Shown: piece by piece, positions 45,074 through 54,021 of the stretch
Numbering within the stretch: position 1 is the first letter of the stretch
Layout of the letters: the number at the start of each line of letters is the position of its first letter
Source of the DNA: Mesolinea sp029556265
Lineage (GTDB): Bacteria > Chloroflexota > Anaerolineae > Anaerolineales > Anaerolineaceae
Reading direction: 5' to 3'
Assembly (NCBI GenBank): GCA_040769645.1
Contig: JAXGKP010000001.1
Span: 1,860,001 to 1,924,000, forward strand
Length of the DNA: 64,000 nucleotides
Translations under genes and position numbers: made by a program
Notes under the pieces: model-generated
What the model saw: only the letters and a program-made list of their open reading frames with translations
The model's database searches: none
Told to the model about the DNA's origin: nothing

Positions 45074-45079
45074 ATTATA
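45074..45079 (-). promoter_or_regulatory. -10 box (TATAAT) of glmS
   Basis: Minus-strand TATAAT with predicted start near 45067 and a leader of about 30 nt containing AAGGACGAG. Confidence 0.55.
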
Positions 45080-45315
45080 GCGGAAAATGCAATAACCTCG
45101 CGGAACCGCCTTATGAAGGCCAGGGTAGAATTGTACCCATCAACACCCCGGCTGCCCGGTTCATTTCGCCGGTTGGCAAGGCAAAAACCGCCTGGCTGAC
45201 CTTTGTGATGGGGTAATCATATGGTCGTCAGGGCCGTTCGGGCATGTCTGGGCAGGTCTACCAGGTTGGGAATTTCAGGAAACCAGTGTCGTTACCAAAG
45301 TGAAGGAGAGGGAAG

Positions 45316-46311
45316 ATGGGAAATTTCCTGGAACATGAAAAAAATTATCAAATCGCTTTCAAACTACACTCACCAACCATCTCAGAGCAAGCCCGAGGCG
45401 ATGGTTTCTTCCGGGGCAAGTTCTGACCTTTTTGCCTCCCACCGGAATATGCCGGGGAAAACCTCTACCCTCCGATACGGGAAGACGCCCTCAAGTTCTT
45501 CAGTGAAAAAAAGATAGGCTGGCATCAGGGTAATTCCGGCAAACCAAGCAACCACTTATGCGATTCACAGGTGTGCGCTGTCAACTTTTAGTTTCCGTTC
45601 ACAAACCGACCCGATGAACTGGCAAAATTGCTTAAACCAATCTTCCCAAATTACCACAAAATGCTGCCTGTCGAGGATGCGCTGTATGTATCTTTTGAAT
45701 GGATAGGCAATGAAAATTCCCAGGGGGAGCGGGCACATGGCGAAGGCACGCGTACTAGAGGAGCGAATTTCACCAGCACAGATGCCGTCGTCATGTTTGA
45801 GAATCTGGAAGGTCAAAAACAGGTTGTATTAGTTGAATGGAAGTATACGGAATCCTATCCTGGAAATTACCTTGGTATCGCGAAAAGTGGAACTGACCGC
45901 CGGAAAATCTATCAACACCTTTTCGAAAATCATGACTGCGTAATCGATTTGGCAAAACTTCCCAACGTGGACGCGTTGTATTATGAGCCTTTTTACCAAT
46001 TGATGCGCCAACAGTTTCTGGCTTCCAAAATGGAAGCGGCGCGTGAGCTCGGGGCGGATATTGTCAGCTTGCTCCACATAGCACCTGGAATTAATGAGGA
46101 TTTTAAAAAAATTACCTCACCAGACTTAATCGGGTTGGGAAAAACCGCTGTTGAGGTCTGGGAAAACCTGGTTAACACTGAGGGAAGATTTTTCAGCGTG
46201 CAAACCGAGGATTTATTCGGGGATTTTGCAAGTGATGCGTTGAAAGATTGGATTCAATACATTCGGACCAGATATCCCTGGGTGACGCGAAAACAATACT
46301 TCGCCGGGTGA
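45316..46311 (+). pseudogene. PD-(D/E)XK-type nuclease gene broken by two in-frame stops
   Basis: One reading frame runs from ATG 45316 (with AAGGAG upstream) to the stop at 46311. It is interrupted by TGA at 45424-45426 and TAG at 45589-45591. Sequence between and after the stops is plainly protein-like: PFCLPPEYAGENLYPPIRED, GWHQGNSGKPSNHLCDSQVC, then ANFTSTDAVVMF and VVLVEWKYTESY, which supply the Asp and the E-x-K of a PD-(D/E)XK catalytic core. No frameshift is needed. The intact tail alone (from 45628) would lack the N-terminal third. The TGA could in principle be Sec, but the TAG cannot, so I call a recent pseudogene. Sequencing error is the other option. Confidence 0.8.
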
Positions 46312-46385
46312 TGCAAGAAATTGTTATCCTCTCTGAAAACCGGAAATCCCCGGCCAATAAAAGCCCTTTGCCTGGGCGAAAAGTC

Positions 46386-47933
46386 TCACCGCATATAGTC
46401 CGGGTAGCTGAACCTTCCCTGCCCGTCCACCAGAATGCCTTTAACCGATATCGCCCGCGCCTCCGATGGATTGTTGAGGTACACCAAGGGAATGCGCACC
46501 TCCAACGCTTCCGCCCAGGCGAACAGCGCGGGATAAGTTTGGGGTTTCGAATCGGGGCAGCCGTCCACGCTCCCCACCGTGAACGCGCCGGGTTCGTCCG
46601 ACCAGACCTTAATCGACCGCTCGCTGGAGCCGCAGGCATTTGGCGCTTTGAAGTCCATGAAGAAGTCCAGCCCCCATCTCCCTGCCGGCCGCGGCCCAGC
46701 CTCGAGCAGCAAATACAAATAGTTGTCATCCATTTTCATCGATAACGCGCGGATATCCATCGTCTCCCCCGCTGTTGAATCCCCGCTTTTATCACTCAAA
46801 ACAGGCTCGTCATTCGCCCAGTCCTCCCTGTTCCCGTCCACAACGAGCGCCAGCTGCTGCGGGATGAGCAATTCGCCCCAGGGGTAGCCTTCGCAGCCCA
46901 GGAATTGGCTGGCAAGCAAGAGCAGCCTTTGGTTCAAGCCCTGGTCGAGGAAGAGCCTCTGCTTAATCGCGTCCACATTCGCGGTGGCGTTTTGGGTGGA
47001 GGCGGCATACAAAGCCTGGTTATCATCTGGTTGGTTGGAAGGCGCCTTAGCTGGGATAAAAACCTGCAAATGCACGTGGGGAATGCTGGAAGCGTGATCT
47101 TTCGGCCCGATGACGCCAAGGGGCGATCCCGCGGATACTTTCTGACCATTCAGCAATTTGAGCATGACCCACGCCTCGCCATCAAAGTAAATATCCGCCG
47201 CGTGCGTCAGGTCCACCACAAAGCCCGTGTCTGGCGAATAAATCATCACGGCATTGACCGTGTCGAAACGTCGGGCGGGGTCTTCGTTCGGGAGCAGCCA
47301 AACGTAAGCCGTTCCATCCACCGGCGCCAGAAGCGGTGTTCCGACCAGGCTTGGGTATTTTGGCGAAGGCTCGGGGATAATATCCCATGCAGGGTAAAAC
47401 AGGCCTTCGCGCGTGTGCCCATCGGCGACGCAAGCTGGCTTAACCTCTGTGGGGAATATCCAGCGCAAAAAAGGAAACTGCACATAAGGTCCCAAGCTCA
47501 GCGCTTGACTGCCGTTCTGGACCGCTTCTCCATCGGGTGTGCTGGCTTCCAGCAGGAGCGTCAGCGGGTCTGGTGGAATAATGAGCAGGCCGCCTTGCAG
47601 GTTGCCGCTCACGGAAACATACTTCGCGTCGGTCAGCTCAAAACAGATTTCACCGTCCATGGCTTCTGCTGGAATTCCACCCTCAACTATTTCGCCTCCG
47701 CGGCTGAGGGAAGCTTTCAGGAGCAAACCCTCCAAATCCGCGCGCCTGCCCGGATACTCCACGCACGCGACCGTGCCGTGGGTGCCCTTGCCCTTCAGCG
47801 CGGCGTTAAAGTCCCGCAGGGCGCGGGGCTTTGCTTCCGAAGAAGCGCTGTTCCGGGGCAGGCAGCCAGCCAGCAAAGCCGCCAGAACCATGCTGATCAG
47901 GAACCATAGAGCGCCTTTTTTGAGAGAAGTCAT
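46386..47933 (-). CDS. Lipoprotein with degenerate M23-like and C-terminal CBM9-like domains (515 aa)
   Basis: Signal peptide with lipobox LLAGC (Cys24). The middle domain resembles an M23 fold (GTPLLAPVDGTAYVW, HAADIYFDG, GQKVSAGSPLGVIG, IPHVHLQVF). The HVH corresponds to the HxH pair, but no clear HxxxD partner is present, so peptidase activity is doubtful. The C-terminal region (about 380-515) begins VDGNREDWAND and includes DIRALSMKMDDNYLYLLLEA, resembling the carbohydrate-binding CBM9-like family. The ATG at 47933 gives the signal peptide; the frame is open further upstream, and the ribosome binding site is weak. Confidence 0.72.
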   Translation of the reverse strand: MTSLKKGALWFLISMVLAALLAGCLPRNSASSEAKPRALRDFNAALKGKGTHGTVACVEYPGRRADLEGLLLKASLSRGGEIVEGGIPAEAMDGEICFELTDAKYVSVSGNLQGGLLIIPPDPLTLLLEASTPDGEAVQNGSQALSLGPYVQFPFLRWIFPTEVKPACVADGHTREGLFYPAWDIIPEPSPKYPSLVGTPLLAPVDGTAYVWLLPNEDPARRFDTVNAVMIYSPDTGFVVDLTHAADIYFDGEAWVMLKLLNGQKVSAGSPLGVIGPKDHASSIPHVHLQVFIPAKAPSNQPDDNQALYAASTQNATANVDAIKQRLFLDQGLNQRLLLLASQFLGCEGYPWGELLIPQQLALVVDGNREDWANDEPVLSDKSGDSTAGETMDIRALSMKMDDNYLYLLLEAGPRPAGRWGLDFFMDFKAPNACGSSERSIKVWSDEPGAFTVGSVDGCPDSKPQTYPALFAWAEALEVRIPLVYLNNPSEARAISVKGILVDGQGRFSYPDYMR

Positions 47934-48167
47934 TTCAAACGCGTTTCGCCGGGCTTCCGGCGGAAGGCCGTTTTTCGCCTTGCAATTTATCCAATTGCCG
48001 CCAACCACATAGGCTGCCAGCTGGCTCCGCCGCCCGCTATGATAATTATACATAGCCTGGAAGAATTGGGCGGCGGCGCACAAAAGAAAACCGGCAGGCT
48101 TCAGCGGGCTGGCGCGGGTCGATTTTCACCCGCGGCGGAGGCGTTATCCGCGGAACGTTAAAAGAGA

Positions 48168-48213
48168 GCTGCTTCGTCCCGCCAACCAGACCGGGTGTCA
48201 GCGCGGAAGCAGC
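48168..48213 (-). terminator. Terminator of the beta-helix protein gene
   Basis: GCTGCTTC and GAAGCAGC enclose a 30-nt loop; the minus-strand 3' side continues TCTCTTTT. Confidence 0.7.
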
Positions 48214-48241
48214 CTTTACGGCGTGTAAATCAACGAAACCC

Positions 48242-49777
48242 TTACTGCCTGATCACAATGGGTAAGTAGAGCGATAAAGGCAGCTCAAAGGCTCCGATAT
48301 CACACCGGGCTGTTCCATCCTGGTTGCCATCAATCGGACGGAATACGCCTCGCTGATCCGCGGAGGGGCAGGTTGTTGGGCTGCCGGCATCAATCGCCGG
48401 GCTCGCGGGGCTCAACCCATAAGTCTGGGTGAAGCCGAAATAATCCCCCAGGGGCAGTAGCAAAGGGTCAACCGTCAGGTTTCCCTCTCCGGGGTATCCA
48501 CCGCCCTGGATGATACTGTGATCTGCCGCGGTCGTCGCATTCCAATTATTAATCTGGTTTGGCAGGTTTCCCCAAATTATGGAGTTGGTCAGCTTCAGTG
48601 TGCTTTCGGAATTATAAATCGCCCCGCCTTCAGCCCCCGAGTTGCCCACCATATCCACGTTGACCAGGGTAATATCACAGTGGTAATCGTTGAACATCGC
48701 GCCGCCTCCGGACTGGGCGGTATTTCCGGAAAAGGTTACATTGGTGAGCACCGCCTGACTTGAGTTGCTGTTCTCCATTCCCCCGCCATAAAGCCGGGTG
48801 GAATTCCCCGAAAATGTTACAGAGCGCAGCATAATCGTGCTGCCGCTCCAGTTAGCCATCGCGCCGCCAGTCCAGCCTGAGGAGTTGTTATGAAAAGTCA
48901 CGTCGGTTAAGTTCGCCCGGCTGCCGCTATTAAACATTCCGCCGCCATAGGTGTTATCGCCCACGCTTTGATTGCCCTCGAAAACCACTCTGTTCAGGGT
49001 TGAAAAGCTGTTAGAGTCGGTGTACATTCCCCCACCACGATTATTAACTGTATTGCCGCTGAAGCTGACATCGGTCAGGACAGGGTTGCTGGCCGTAACC
49101 GCAAGCCCGCCGCCTTTTCCCGCGGAATTGTTAATAAAGCTCACGTTAGTCAGGGTCGGGCTGCCGTCGATTGTGTACATCCCACCGCCCTGAGCAGCGG
49201 CATTGTCGCGAAAGGTCAGGTTGCGCAGGGTCGGGCTGCCTTCGAATTGGATCAGTCCGCCGCCCCTGTCGTAGAAAATGGACCAGTCGCCGCTCGCGTT
49301 CCCGTCACAGATGGTGAAACCATCCAGAACAGCCGTGGCGTTCACGCCAGAGCTGGTCACGACGTGATAGCTGTTGTCAGTATTGATATTTTGAGCCCCA
49401 ATATCTCCGCTCAGGCTGGTCGGGTTGGCTTCCCAATTCCGACTCTCCCAGCCGCCTCCGGCCGCGGGAAAGCCGCCATAAATGGCAACGCCGCTTTTAA
49501 GCTGGAAGGTAGCGGCAGGGTTAGCGCTGACAGTGGGTTTGTATACACCGGAAGCCGCCCAAATCTGATCACCCGAAACCGCGGAAGCCAGCGCGGTTTG
49601 TAAATCGCAGGCTTCTGCCCACGAGGAACAATTGCCGGTTTCCCCGGGTCGGGCGTAGTAAATGCTGCCGGAAATTTCATCAGGGGTCCTGGCTGCGGAG
49701 GCGCTTCCCCAAGCCAGGCTGAGGGTGAAAAAGCAAATCAATACGGCGGTGCTTAGGTTGTGAGTGTAATTTTTCAT
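48242..49777 (-). CDS. Secreted right-handed beta-helix protein with YLP-type C-terminal tail (511 aa)
   Basis: Signal peptide (about 1-29, cleavage after ASA). The protein then carries many imperfect repeats of the polymorphic-outer-membrane-protein/choice-of-anchor type: GGGMYT, NVSFINNSA, DVTFHNNSS, VTFSGNT and similar units spaced 25-30 residues apart, which predict a parallel beta-helix (about 130-430). The stretch DAGSPTTCPSADQRGVFRPI follows and the chain ends LYLPIVIRQ. Short YLPx(V/I)xR-type tails recur at the C-terminus of secreted Chloroflexota proteins and may be a sorting signal (inference). AAAGGA lies before the ATG. Confidence 0.85.
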   Translation of the reverse strand: MKNYTHNLSTAVLICFFTLSLAWGSASAARTPDEISGSIYYARPGETGNCSSWAEACDLQTALASAVSGDQIWAASGVYKPTVSANPAATFQLKSGVAIYGGFPAAGGGWESRNWEANPTSLSGDIGAQNINTDNSYHVVTSSGVNATAVLDGFTICDGNASGDWSIFYDRGGGLIQFEGSPTLRNLTFRDNAAAQGGGMYTIDGSPTLTNVSFINNSAGKGGGLAVTASNPVLTDVSFSGNTVNNRGGGMYTDSNSFSTLNRVVFEGNQSVGDNTYGGGMFNSGSRANLTDVTFHNNSSGWTGGAMANWSGSTIMLRSVTFSGNSTRLYGGGMENSNSSQAVLTNVTFSGNTAQSGGGAMFNDYHCDITLVNVDMVGNSGAEGGAIYNSESTLKLTNSIIWGNLPNQINNWNATTAADHSIIQGGGYPGEGNLTVDPLLLPLGDYFGFTQTYGLSPASPAIDAGSPTTCPSADQRGVFRPIDGNQDGTARCDIGAFELPLSLYLPIVIRQ

Positions 49778-50170
49778 AGAATCCTTTTCTGAAAAAGCTG
49801 GCGGAACAAGCGCGATTAATAATAAATGATTCCGAAATATTTGGAGATATATTGCATCAAAAAATGAATAAGTTGGTCAACTATTCGGAGAGCGGCAATC
49901 CGCGCAAAGCCTGCAGCTGGGTTCAGGGGGTTAAATATTGGCTGAGTGACCGGTTTCGGGGGTTTCGGCCATGGCAGGAGGGGCAGGTTTCGAGATCGTC
50001 TTCCCGCACCAGACCCCGCGCGTAAACCATTGGTGTCGCGGATTCGCCAGCGGAAGGGAGCGCCCCCACCTAACCTCAAGCTCAGCCCTTTCCTCATTTT
50101 CAGCGGCAGGAGACCGACGTTTTTCTTCATCCTCAACGCCCCTATCGCAACATTTCCCCAGGATTGATAC
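49778..50170. other. Intergenic stretch without recognised gene
   Basis: Between the beta-helix gene and the tRNA-Lys terminator I see no gene, tRNA or clear promoter. Both strands have open frames of 70-120 codons, but with Pro/Arg-rich, shadow-like composition and no ribosome binding site. Confidence 0.4.
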
Positions 50171-50191
50171 AAAAAAACCCCGCGTCCGGGG
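50171..50191 (-). terminator. Terminator of tRNA-Lys
   Basis: On the minus strand CCCCG-GACG-CGGGG is followed by seven T residues, starting 25 nt after the tRNA. Confidence 0.88.
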
Positions 50192-50215
50192 TAATACTGA
50201 CGAAAAAAACAGCAG

Positions 50216-50287
50216 TGAGCGCGCAGGGGATCGAACCCTGAACCAATGGCTTAAAAGGCCACTGCTCTACCATTGAGCTACGCGCCC
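50216..50287 (-). tRNA. tRNA-Lys (anticodon TTT)
   Basis: Acceptor GGGCGCG pairs with CGCGCTC (one G-T), discriminator A. The D arm begins TAGCTCAATGGTAGAGCA. Anticodon loop CTTTTAA has anticodon TTT at 50253-50255. The T arm is CAGGGTTCGATCCCCTG. The 3' CCA is not encoded. Confidence 0.96.
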
Positions 50288-50298
50288 AGCAAGGCAAT

Positions 50299-50327
50299 AT
50301 TTTAGCACGCCCATCCCTCTAAGTCAA
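50299..50327 (-). promoter_or_regulatory. Strong promoter of tRNA-Lys
   Basis: Minus strand TTGACT (50322-50327), 17-nt spacer, TAAAAT (50299-50304) preceded by TGC. Predicted start about 5 nt before the tRNA. Confidence 0.85.
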
Positions 50328-50347
50328 CCGCTTTTTCTTCCCGCCAG

Positions 50348-50356
50348 TGTTATCAT
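50348..50356 (+). promoter_or_regulatory. Extended -10 for a near-leaderless gene (TGT TATCAT)
   Basis: Predicted start near 50363, 4 nt before the ATG at 50367. No Shine-Dalgarno. Confidence 0.45.
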
Positions 50357-50366
50357 TGTTTCACCT

Positions 50367-50867
50367 ATGCAGCCAGAGCGCCCTCTCACCAAACCCGACC
50401 TGCTCCGCCAATTGAGCGCGGCCCGTGCCGCCTTCGACGCTGCCATCTGCTCCGTGCCCCTCGCGCGTTTCCCCGAACCCCTCCCTGGCGGCGATTGGTC
50501 AACCAAAGACACGCTCACCCATCTCACGTTTTACGAGCGCCAGCTGGCTGAACGCCTGTGGGAGCAGCTTGAACATCGTCCGCACACGTTTGTGGATACC
50601 GACTTCATGACCTGGCAAGAGCAAAACCCCTTTATCCGCGAACGCCACAAGCACGACTCAATCCAAACCGTTCTGCAAGAATCCCGGTCGGCCTTCGAAA
50701 GCCTGTGGAGCGCGCTCAATGCCATGTCCGAAGCGGATCTCTTTCGCCCGCAAATTTGGGAAGGAGCCACGGTACCTGTGTTTATTCCGGATGTCTTGCG
50801 CGACGATGTGACTGATCATTACCCCGAACATATCGAAAACATACGCCGGCTTTTCCCCGACGATTAA
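50367..50867 (+). CDS. DinB-like four-helix protein, DfsB/ClbS (DUF1706)-type (166 aa)
   Basis: Four-helix-bundle metal- or thiol-dependent protein family. WSTKDTLTHLTFYERQLAERL near 44-64 and DVTDHYPEHIENIRRLF near 147-163 match the helices with the conserved His residues of DinB/DfsB proteins. Members include bacillithiol transferases and the colibactin-resistance protein ClbS, so detoxification is possible but unproven. It starts near-leaderless and is followed 18 bp later by an S9 peptidase. Confidence 0.75.
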   Translation: MQPERPLTKPDLLRQLSAARAAFDAAICSVPLARFPEPLPGGDWSTKDTLTHLTFYERQLAERLWEQLEHRPHTFVDTDFMTWQEQNPFIRERHKHDSIQTVLQESRSAFESLWSALNAMSEADLFRPQIWEGATVPVFIPDVLRDDVTDHYPEHIENIRRLFPDD

Positions 50868-50885
50868 CCACAAAGGAGCAGCATC

Positions 50886-52760
50886 ATGTCCCCTGAAAAA
50901 CAAAACAAACCCTTCGGAACTTGGCCGTCCCCCATCACGCCGGAACTCATCGGCGGCAGCATCCGTTTCTCAGATGTCCAATGGGCGCCGGGTTCAGGCC
51001 GCTTGGTCTGGTGCCAGTCCCTCAGCGGCAAAACCAGCCTGCTCACACAGCTTGGGTCGGACGCGCCTTATGAACTCAGCGCCGGCTTCAACCCTTCCGG
51101 TGGGGTTGGTTACGGCGGCGGCGAGTTTTGTGCTGGTCTTGATGGGGCGGTCTTCGCGGATAAAGACGGACGCCTATACTTTGCGCCCTACGGGCCAGGC
51201 AGCCCGCGTCCTCTAACCCCCGCTTTTGGCAGCAGCGCCAGCCCTAAGCTCTCTCCCGCGCAAGACCGCGTTTTGTTTGTGCATACGTACGAAGGGCGCG
51301 ACGTTCTGGCACTTGTTCGCCTGGATGGACAAAGCTGGCCACGCGTGTTTGCCTCCGGTGCGGATTTTTATATGCAGCCAGCCTGGAGCCCAAACGGCAA
51401 AGCCGCCGCCTGGGTGGAATGGGACCATCCCAATATGCCCTGGGATGGAACGCGCCTGATGTTCGCGGCTCTGGATGAGGGCGGCGACGCGATCGCCGAA
51501 GCCCATCAGCTGGATGGCGGCAGCCTCATCCCCACTTTCCAGCCGGAGTTCTCTCCGGACGGGCGCTACCTCGCTTACCTGCGCAACCAGGGCGAATGGG
51601 ACCAACTGGTGTTGTTTGACACGCACAGCGGAGAAAAACGCGTCCTTCTGGACGGCTTATCGCTGCTGCCGCCAGCCTGGGTGCAGGGTTCCCGCGCGAT
51701 TGCCTGGGCTCAAAACAGCCTCTCCATTGTCTTTCTCGAAAACAGGCAGGCAAAGGTCTTCCTGCAGAAGGTAGACATTTCCACCGGCACAGCCCAGCCC
51801 ATTGAGACCGACTCTTTTACCAATCTGGAGCAGCTCAGCCTTTCCGCCAGCGGAGCGCTTGCCCTCATCGCCCAGTCCCCCAGCCTGCCTGCCCGCATCA
51901 TCATCTTGCAGGCAGGTCAGACGCGCGTGGCTGCCCGCAGCCGCGCCGACGACCTCTTCCCTGCCGACTTGCCGGTCGCGCGGGAAGTGGATTGGATTTC
52001 CTCTGACGGCGCGCGCGTGTATGGGACGTATTACGCCCCCGCCAATCGCAATTACACCGCGGAAGGCCTGCCCCCCATGGTCGTTTATATCCACGGCGGC
52101 CCGACTTCGGCTACGCGCATCGGATTTGACCTGGATACGTCGTTTTTCACCAGCCGTGGGTATGCTTATCTGGATGTGAACTACCGCGGCAGCACCGGCT
52201 TCGGGCGCAGCTACCGCGAAGCGCTGCGGGGCAATTGGGGCAAATTGGACCTGCAAGACGCGGTGGAAGGCGCGCGGGCGGTCGTCAATATGGGTTTGGC
52301 AGACCCTTCCCGTTTGATTATCAAGGGAGGCAGCGCGGGCGGTTACACCGTCCTGAACGCGCTCATTCATTACCCGGGATTCTTCAAAGCCGGCTTGTGC
52401 TCTTACGGCGTCTCTAACCTGTTTACCCTCGAAATGGACACGCATAAATTTGAATCGCACTACAACGCCTCCCTGATTGGCAGCCTGCCGGAAGCAGCCC
52501 AGAAATATCACGACTTCTCTCCCATCTTCCACGCGGACAATATTCGCGACGCGTTGGCTGTCTTCCAGGGCGCGGATGATAAAGTCGTACCTCAAAGCCA
52601 ATCCGACAGCATTGTGGAAGCGCTAAAAGCCAACCATGTGCCGCATATTTACCGCGTCTACCCGGGTGAAGGGCACGGTTTCCGAAAATCTGAGAGCATC
52701 ATTGATTTTTACGGAACAATTGAACGCTTCCTCTTACAATATGTGATTTTTAGCTTATAA
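50886..52760 (+). CDS. S9-family prolyl oligopeptidase / acylaminoacyl-peptidase-like serine peptidase (624 aa)
   Basis: Beta-propeller N-terminal domain (about 30-340, with WD-like blades such as FQPEFSPDGRYLAYLRNQ) followed by an alpha/beta hydrolase domain. The catalytic triad is visible: Ser near 483 in KGGSAGGYTVL, Asp near 563 in GADDKVVPQ and His near 596 in GEGHGFRKSE. No signal peptide, so a cytoplasmic oligopeptide hydrolase. AAAGGAG precedes the ATG. It lies between the DinB-like gene and a lysophospholipase-like gene on one strand, with short gaps. Confidence 0.92.
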   Translation: MSPEKQNKPFGTWPSPITPELIGGSIRFSDVQWAPGSGRLVWCQSLSGKTSLLTQLGSDAPYELSAGFNPSGGVGYGGGEFCAGLDGAVFADKDGRLYFAPYGPGSPRPLTPAFGSSASPKLSPAQDRVLFVHTYEGRDVLALVRLDGQSWPRVFASGADFYMQPAWSPNGKAAAWVEWDHPNMPWDGTRLMFAALDEGGDAIAEAHQLDGGSLIPTFQPEFSPDGRYLAYLRNQGEWDQLVLFDTHSGEKRVLLDGLSLLPPAWVQGSRAIAWAQNSLSIVFLENRQAKVFLQKVDISTGTAQPIETDSFTNLEQLSLSASGALALIAQSPSLPARIIILQAGQTRVAARSRADDLFPADLPVAREVDWISSDGARVYGTYYAPANRNYTAEGLPPMVVYIHGGPTSATRIGFDLDTSFFTSRGYAYLDVNYRGSTGFGRSYREALRGNWGKLDLQDAVEGARAVVNMGLADPSRLIIKGGSAGGYTVLNALIHYPGFFKAGLCSYGVSNLFTLEMDTHKFESHYNASLIGSLPEAAQKYHDFSPIFHADNIRDALAVFQGADDKVVPQSQSDSIVEALKANHVPHIYRVYPGEGHGFRKSESIIDFYGTIERFLLQYVIFSL

Positions 52761-52787
52761 ACCAAGGGAAAGGAATTTCAGATTGTT

Positions 52788-53618
52788 ATGGTAATTAACG
52801 AATCTTTTATCCAGGCATCAGACGGCACCAGGCTTTATCTGCGCGAATGGGGCGACCCCTCTGGCGCGAATGCCATTATTGTCCTGCTGCACGGCGTGGG
52901 AGAGCACTGTCAACGCTATGAACACGTCGCCCGTCAGGCGTGTGAGCGCGGATTCTTTATGCTCGGCTACGACCGTCGGGGGCACGGGCGCTCGGAAGGC
53001 AAGCAGGGCCTGATTGGCTCCGTAGACCAGCTTGTCGCGGATTTCAGCCAGGTGATTGCGGTCGCCAGGGCAAAAAACCCCGCGCTGCCGATCTTCCTGT
53101 ATGGGCACAGCATGGGCGCGCTGGGGGTGTTGTATTACGCTCTGCGCGAGAAGCCGCAGGTGAAAGGCATCATCGCCACCAGCCCGCCGCTGGATTCCAA
53201 AACCATATCCAAATCCAAAAAAATGATGGTGCGACTGCTGGACCCCATCCTGCCGAACCTGACCGTCCCCAGCGGATTGGAACAGGCAGCCATATCGCGG
53301 GATCAGGCGGTTGTCGAAGCGTATAAAGCCGATCCGCTCGTGCACGATAAGGTCAGCGTGCGGCTTGGCGCTTACCTGAACAGCGCGCCAGAGTACGTGA
53401 TGGCGCACGCCAGCGAATGGACGCTTCCCCTGTACCTGGCGCACGGCAGCGCCGACCGCATCTGCCCCATCAGCGGTTCAGACGCGTTTGTGAGCAAGCT
53501 TAGCCTGCCCGTCACCTACCAGCGCTGGGAAGGTCTTTATCATGAAACGCACAACGAGCCTGAAAAAGAGCTTGTGATTGGCACCATGTTGGACTGGGTT
53601 GAGAGCCAGCTGGCTTGA
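52788..53618 (+). CDS. Alpha/beta hydrolase, monoacylglycerol lipase/lysophospholipase-like (276 aa)
   Basis: Serine hydrolase of the PldB/MGL group. The oxyanion loop LLHGVGEHCQRYEHVA and GYDRRGHGRSEGKQG are typical. The nucleophile is Ser near 107 in YGHSMGALGVLYYAL, with Asp near 222 in AHGSADRICPI and His near 250 in GLYHETHNEPEK. The cap region (about 135-190) fits a small lipid substrate. It is 27 bp after the S9 peptidase and is closed by a strong terminator. Confidence 0.9.
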   Translation: MVINESFIQASDGTRLYLREWGDPSGANAIIVLLHGVGEHCQRYEHVARQACERGFFMLGYDRRGHGRSEGKQGLIGSVDQLVADFSQVIAVARAKNPALPIFLYGHSMGALGVLYYALREKPQVKGIIATSPPLDSKTISKSKKMMVRLLDPILPNLTVPSGLEQAAISRDQAVVEAYKADPLVHDKVSVRLGAYLNSAPEYVMAHASEWTLPLYLAHGSADRICPISGSDAFVSKLSLPVTYQRWEGLYHETHNEPEKELVIGTMLDWVESQLA

Positions 53619-53675
53619 GCGGTCTTCACGCTCATTCAAGAATTTTGCTCTATTTTCCAGAAAGCATTGCGGTTG

Positions 53676-53713
53676 AACACAGAACTCCCTCCTGAAAGGA
53701 GTTCTGTGTTTTT
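53676..53713 (+). terminator. Terminator after the lipase-like gene
   Basis: AACACAGAACTCC and GGAGTTCTGTGTT form a 13-bp perfect stem followed by T residues. Confidence 0.93.
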
Positions 53714-53793
53714 GCATTATTAATGAAGAAAGTAACCGGGATGACGCGCGTTCTCAGGTAAGACAAAACTGCGCTGCGCTTAAATAAAAACAG

Positions 53794-53880
53794 CGGAGAG
53801 GGCGGGATTCGAACCCGCGATACCTCGTCGGTATACTCGCTTTCCAAGCGAGCGCACTAGGCCAGCTATGCGACCTCTCC
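53794..53880 (-). tRNA. tRNA-Ser (anticodon GGA)
   Basis: Type II tRNA. The acceptor GGAGAGG pairs perfectly with CCTCTCC, discriminator G. Anticodon stem CTCGC/GCGAG encloses TTGGAAA, anticodon GGA. A long variable arm (TATACC-GACGA-GGTATC) and a T arm CGGGTTCGAATCCCG follow. CCA is not encoded. Confidence 0.96.
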
Positions 53881-53894
53881 ACAAGCAGAGCCGA

Positions 53895-53903
53895 ATTATA
53901 CCA
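53895..53903 (-). promoter_or_regulatory. Extended -10 promoter of tRNA-Ser (TGG TATAAT)
   Basis: Minus strand TGG TATAAT; TTGCGG lies 19 nt further upstream as a weak -35. Predicted start about 8 nt before the tRNA. Confidence 0.7.
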
Positions 53904-54021
53904 GAAAATTCTGCGGAAACCGCAAGGTGTTTTCCGGATTTCGCGCTCTCAAAATAACCCGAAAATCATCTCTCCCGCCCAGGTTCCAGGCGGTCCTTCA
54001 GGTCAGCAACCTTTCCAACCA

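Noticed and set aside
45038..45079. glmS ribozyme upstream of glmS
   Set aside because: The predicted leader is only about 30 nt and lacks the ribozyme core; regulation must be by other means.
45424..45426. TGA as a selenocysteine codon in the nuclease gene
   Set aside because: A TAG interrupts the same frame 165 bp later and cannot encode Sec; I see no convincing SECIS-like hairpin immediately after the TGA.
48650..49250. Periodic sequence resembling tandem DNA repeats
   Set aside because: It is protein-level periodicity of a beta-helix protein (GGGM/NVTFSGN units); the DNA is not repeated closely enough.
49816..50172. Minus-strand frame of 118 codons
   Set aside because: Low-complexity Arg/Pro/Leu composition, no start signal, and it overlaps the tRNA-Lys terminator.
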